42,103 bases of DNA from assembly GCA_001829625.1 (NCBI GenBank), contig MIBW01000005.1:1242-43344 (forward strand). Reading direction: 5' to 3'. Numbering within the stretch: the first letter of the stretch is position 1; every line of letters starts with the position of its first letter. The notes below the pieces were generated by a model. That model saw nothing but the letters and a program-made list of their open reading frames with translations. It ran no database searches and was not told where the DNA came from. Both the position numbers and the translations under genes were made by a program. Shown piece after piece: positions 41,323-42,103 of the stretch. This DNA is from Sulfurimonas sp. GWF2_37_8 (GTDB lineage Bacteria; Campylobacterota; Campylobacteria; Campylobacterales; Sulfurimonadaceae).

Positions 41323-42103
41323 AGTCCAAAATCCTCTCTATTTCATGAAGAGCATCATCGTTTTTAAGGGTAAATTTTATCTCTATTCTTCGTGAGAGTT
41401 CTTTATCTTCTTGAGCTTTTTTATCTTTGATTGTATCTTGATCTGCTCTTCCGCTTGCAAGTAAAAGTGGTTTGAGATTATTGTTTTCAGTAAAATCAAG
41501 CGTCAATAGATAACGCATAACGGCGTAAGCTCTTTTTTGAGAAAGGTCGAGGTTGTAGAGATAGGTTCCATCACTATCTGTATGTCCTTCGATGATGATT
41601 TTATCAAGCTGATTTTTTATATTTTTATTGGAAGTGAGTGCACCTACATAGTTAATAAATACTTTTTTAAGCTCATTTTTAGATGACTCCTTAAGTTCTG
41701 CACTTCCTTTATCAAAGAGAATATTTGAAGAGAGCCTCAATGAACCGCTTATAGGGTCAATCTGTATATTTTTGCCTAAGTTTTGTTTGAGCTCGGCTAT
41801 GACTTTTATTTTTATACCTGTGAGACTTTTAATCTTTGCTTTTTGCTCTTGGAGTTTCGCGATAAGAATGTCATATTTGCTTTGATTTTCTAGAAGTACA
41901 TTTTCTTTGTTTGCAAGTTCACCTGAGAGAGCTAAAATTGTTGCGTTTAGATCATCTATATGCATTGATTGAGAGAGTAAAACGCTGTTGAGATTAATAA
42001 TCTCTTGCGTGGTAAGTTCTAGTGCCTTTTCTTTATCACTGAGTTCATTTGTTCTTTGCGCGAGCAGGGCTTGGAGTCTCTGAACTTCAATATCCCGCAA
42101 CAA
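41315..42103 (-). CDS. OmpA-like C-terminal domain protein with coiled-coil, 5' end outside window
   Basis: The last ~262 residues are visible; the frame is open to the window end, so the N-terminus (probably with signal or membrane anchor) is missing. The visible N-terminal part is a long coiled coil (about 1-100 of the visible chain, heptads such as LQALLAQRTNELSDKEKALEL). The OmpA/MotB peptidoglycan-binding domain follows: NILFDKGSAELKESSK near 128 and IIEGHTDSDGTYLYNLDLSQKRAYAVMRYLL near 168-198, with the usual TD-x10-LS-x2-RA diaminopimelate pocket. The C-terminal extension is acidic. Such proteins tether envelope structures to peptidoglycan. Confidence 0.85.
   Translation of the reverse strand: MLRDIEVQRLQALLAQRTNELSDKEKALELTTQEIINLNSVLLSQSMHIDDLNATILALSGELANKENVLLENQSKYDILIAKLQEQKAKIKSLTGIKIKVIAELKQNLGKNIQIDPISGSLRLSSNILFDKGSAELKESSKNELKKVFINYVGALTSNKNIKNQLDKIIIEGHTDSDGTYLYNLDLSQKRAYAVMRYLLTLDFTENNNLKPLLLASGRADQDTIKDKKAQEDKELSRRIEIKFTLKNDDALHEIERILDYE

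Noticed and set aside
1-42103. AAACGCA as a strand-oriented KOPS or Chi signal
   Set aside because: Plus and minus copies are almost equal in number with no block structure in this window.
1-42103. CRISPR array, tRNA, rRNA or insertion sequence
   Set aside because: No regularly spaced repeats, no recognisable cloverleaf or rRNA segment and no transposase-like frame was found by reading.

Overview
The window looks like a chromosomal segment of a free-living Campylobacterota (epsilonproteobacterium), most like Sulfurimonas or a close relative. This rests on gene content and order: mqnD-fliQ-murB diverging from recA-eno-(FtsB-like)-(AMIN protein) resembles the arrangement in Campylobacter. Other signs are an AT-rich genome with TATAAT-type -10 boxes and weak -35s, a futalosine-pathway menaquinone gene, an NFACT protein, and many Sec-exported barrels. 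The genus is inferred; no search was run.

Layout. 1-2363: tail of an outer-membrane receptor/porin, then a zinc-type metal ABC binding protein and permease (no ATPase seen). 2421-5890: rhodanese, DUF309, MscS channel, DUF481 barrel, and an MFS transporter on the other strand. 6045-7987: SYLF/YSC84 protein and a cobyric-acid-synthase-like protein whose glutaminase Cys is Ser. 8247-10196: an accessory two-gene module, an AAA ATPase abutting a DUF4276/Toprim-like protein, which resembles ATPase-nuclease defence pairs. 10430-10873: Cys-rich unknown. 10950-14743: potassium operon (small membrane protein, short KdpD-like kinase, KdpE, TrkH/KtrB, TrkA/KtrA). 14821-17012: YcaO with a membrane protein. 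17122-19437: a diguanylate cyclase with two periplasmic binding domains. 19426-29566: nitrate assimilation, with nasA, a small unknown and a TonB receptor on the minus strand, diverging from nrtABC, cobA and nirA on the plus strand. 29620-34736: RqcH/NFACT, an acidic protein, cdsA, dxr, tsaD, tpx. 34933-42103: barrel protein, murB, fliQ, mqnD, recA, eno, FtsB-like, AMIN protein, a 53-residue ORF and a truncated OmpA-like protein.

Genes working together. nrtABC would import nitrate, NasA reduces it to nitrite and NirA reduces nitrite to ammonium with siroheme, whose first committed step is CobA. KdpDE-like regulators sit in one operon with the Trk/Ktr potassium system instead of with kdpFABC. 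No gene-free gap exceeds 300 bases; the longest (7988-8246, 10197-10429, 588-750, 37648-37834) hold repeats, promoters or nothing recognisable. No rRNA, tRNA, CRISPR or insertion sequence was seen.

Sequence-level signals. The heptamer AAACGCA/TGCGTTT occurs about 71 times by hand count, roughly tenfold or more above composition expectation, balanced between strands and missing from the ATPase/DUF4276 module. A family of short palindromic repeats lies in intergenic gaps on both strands.
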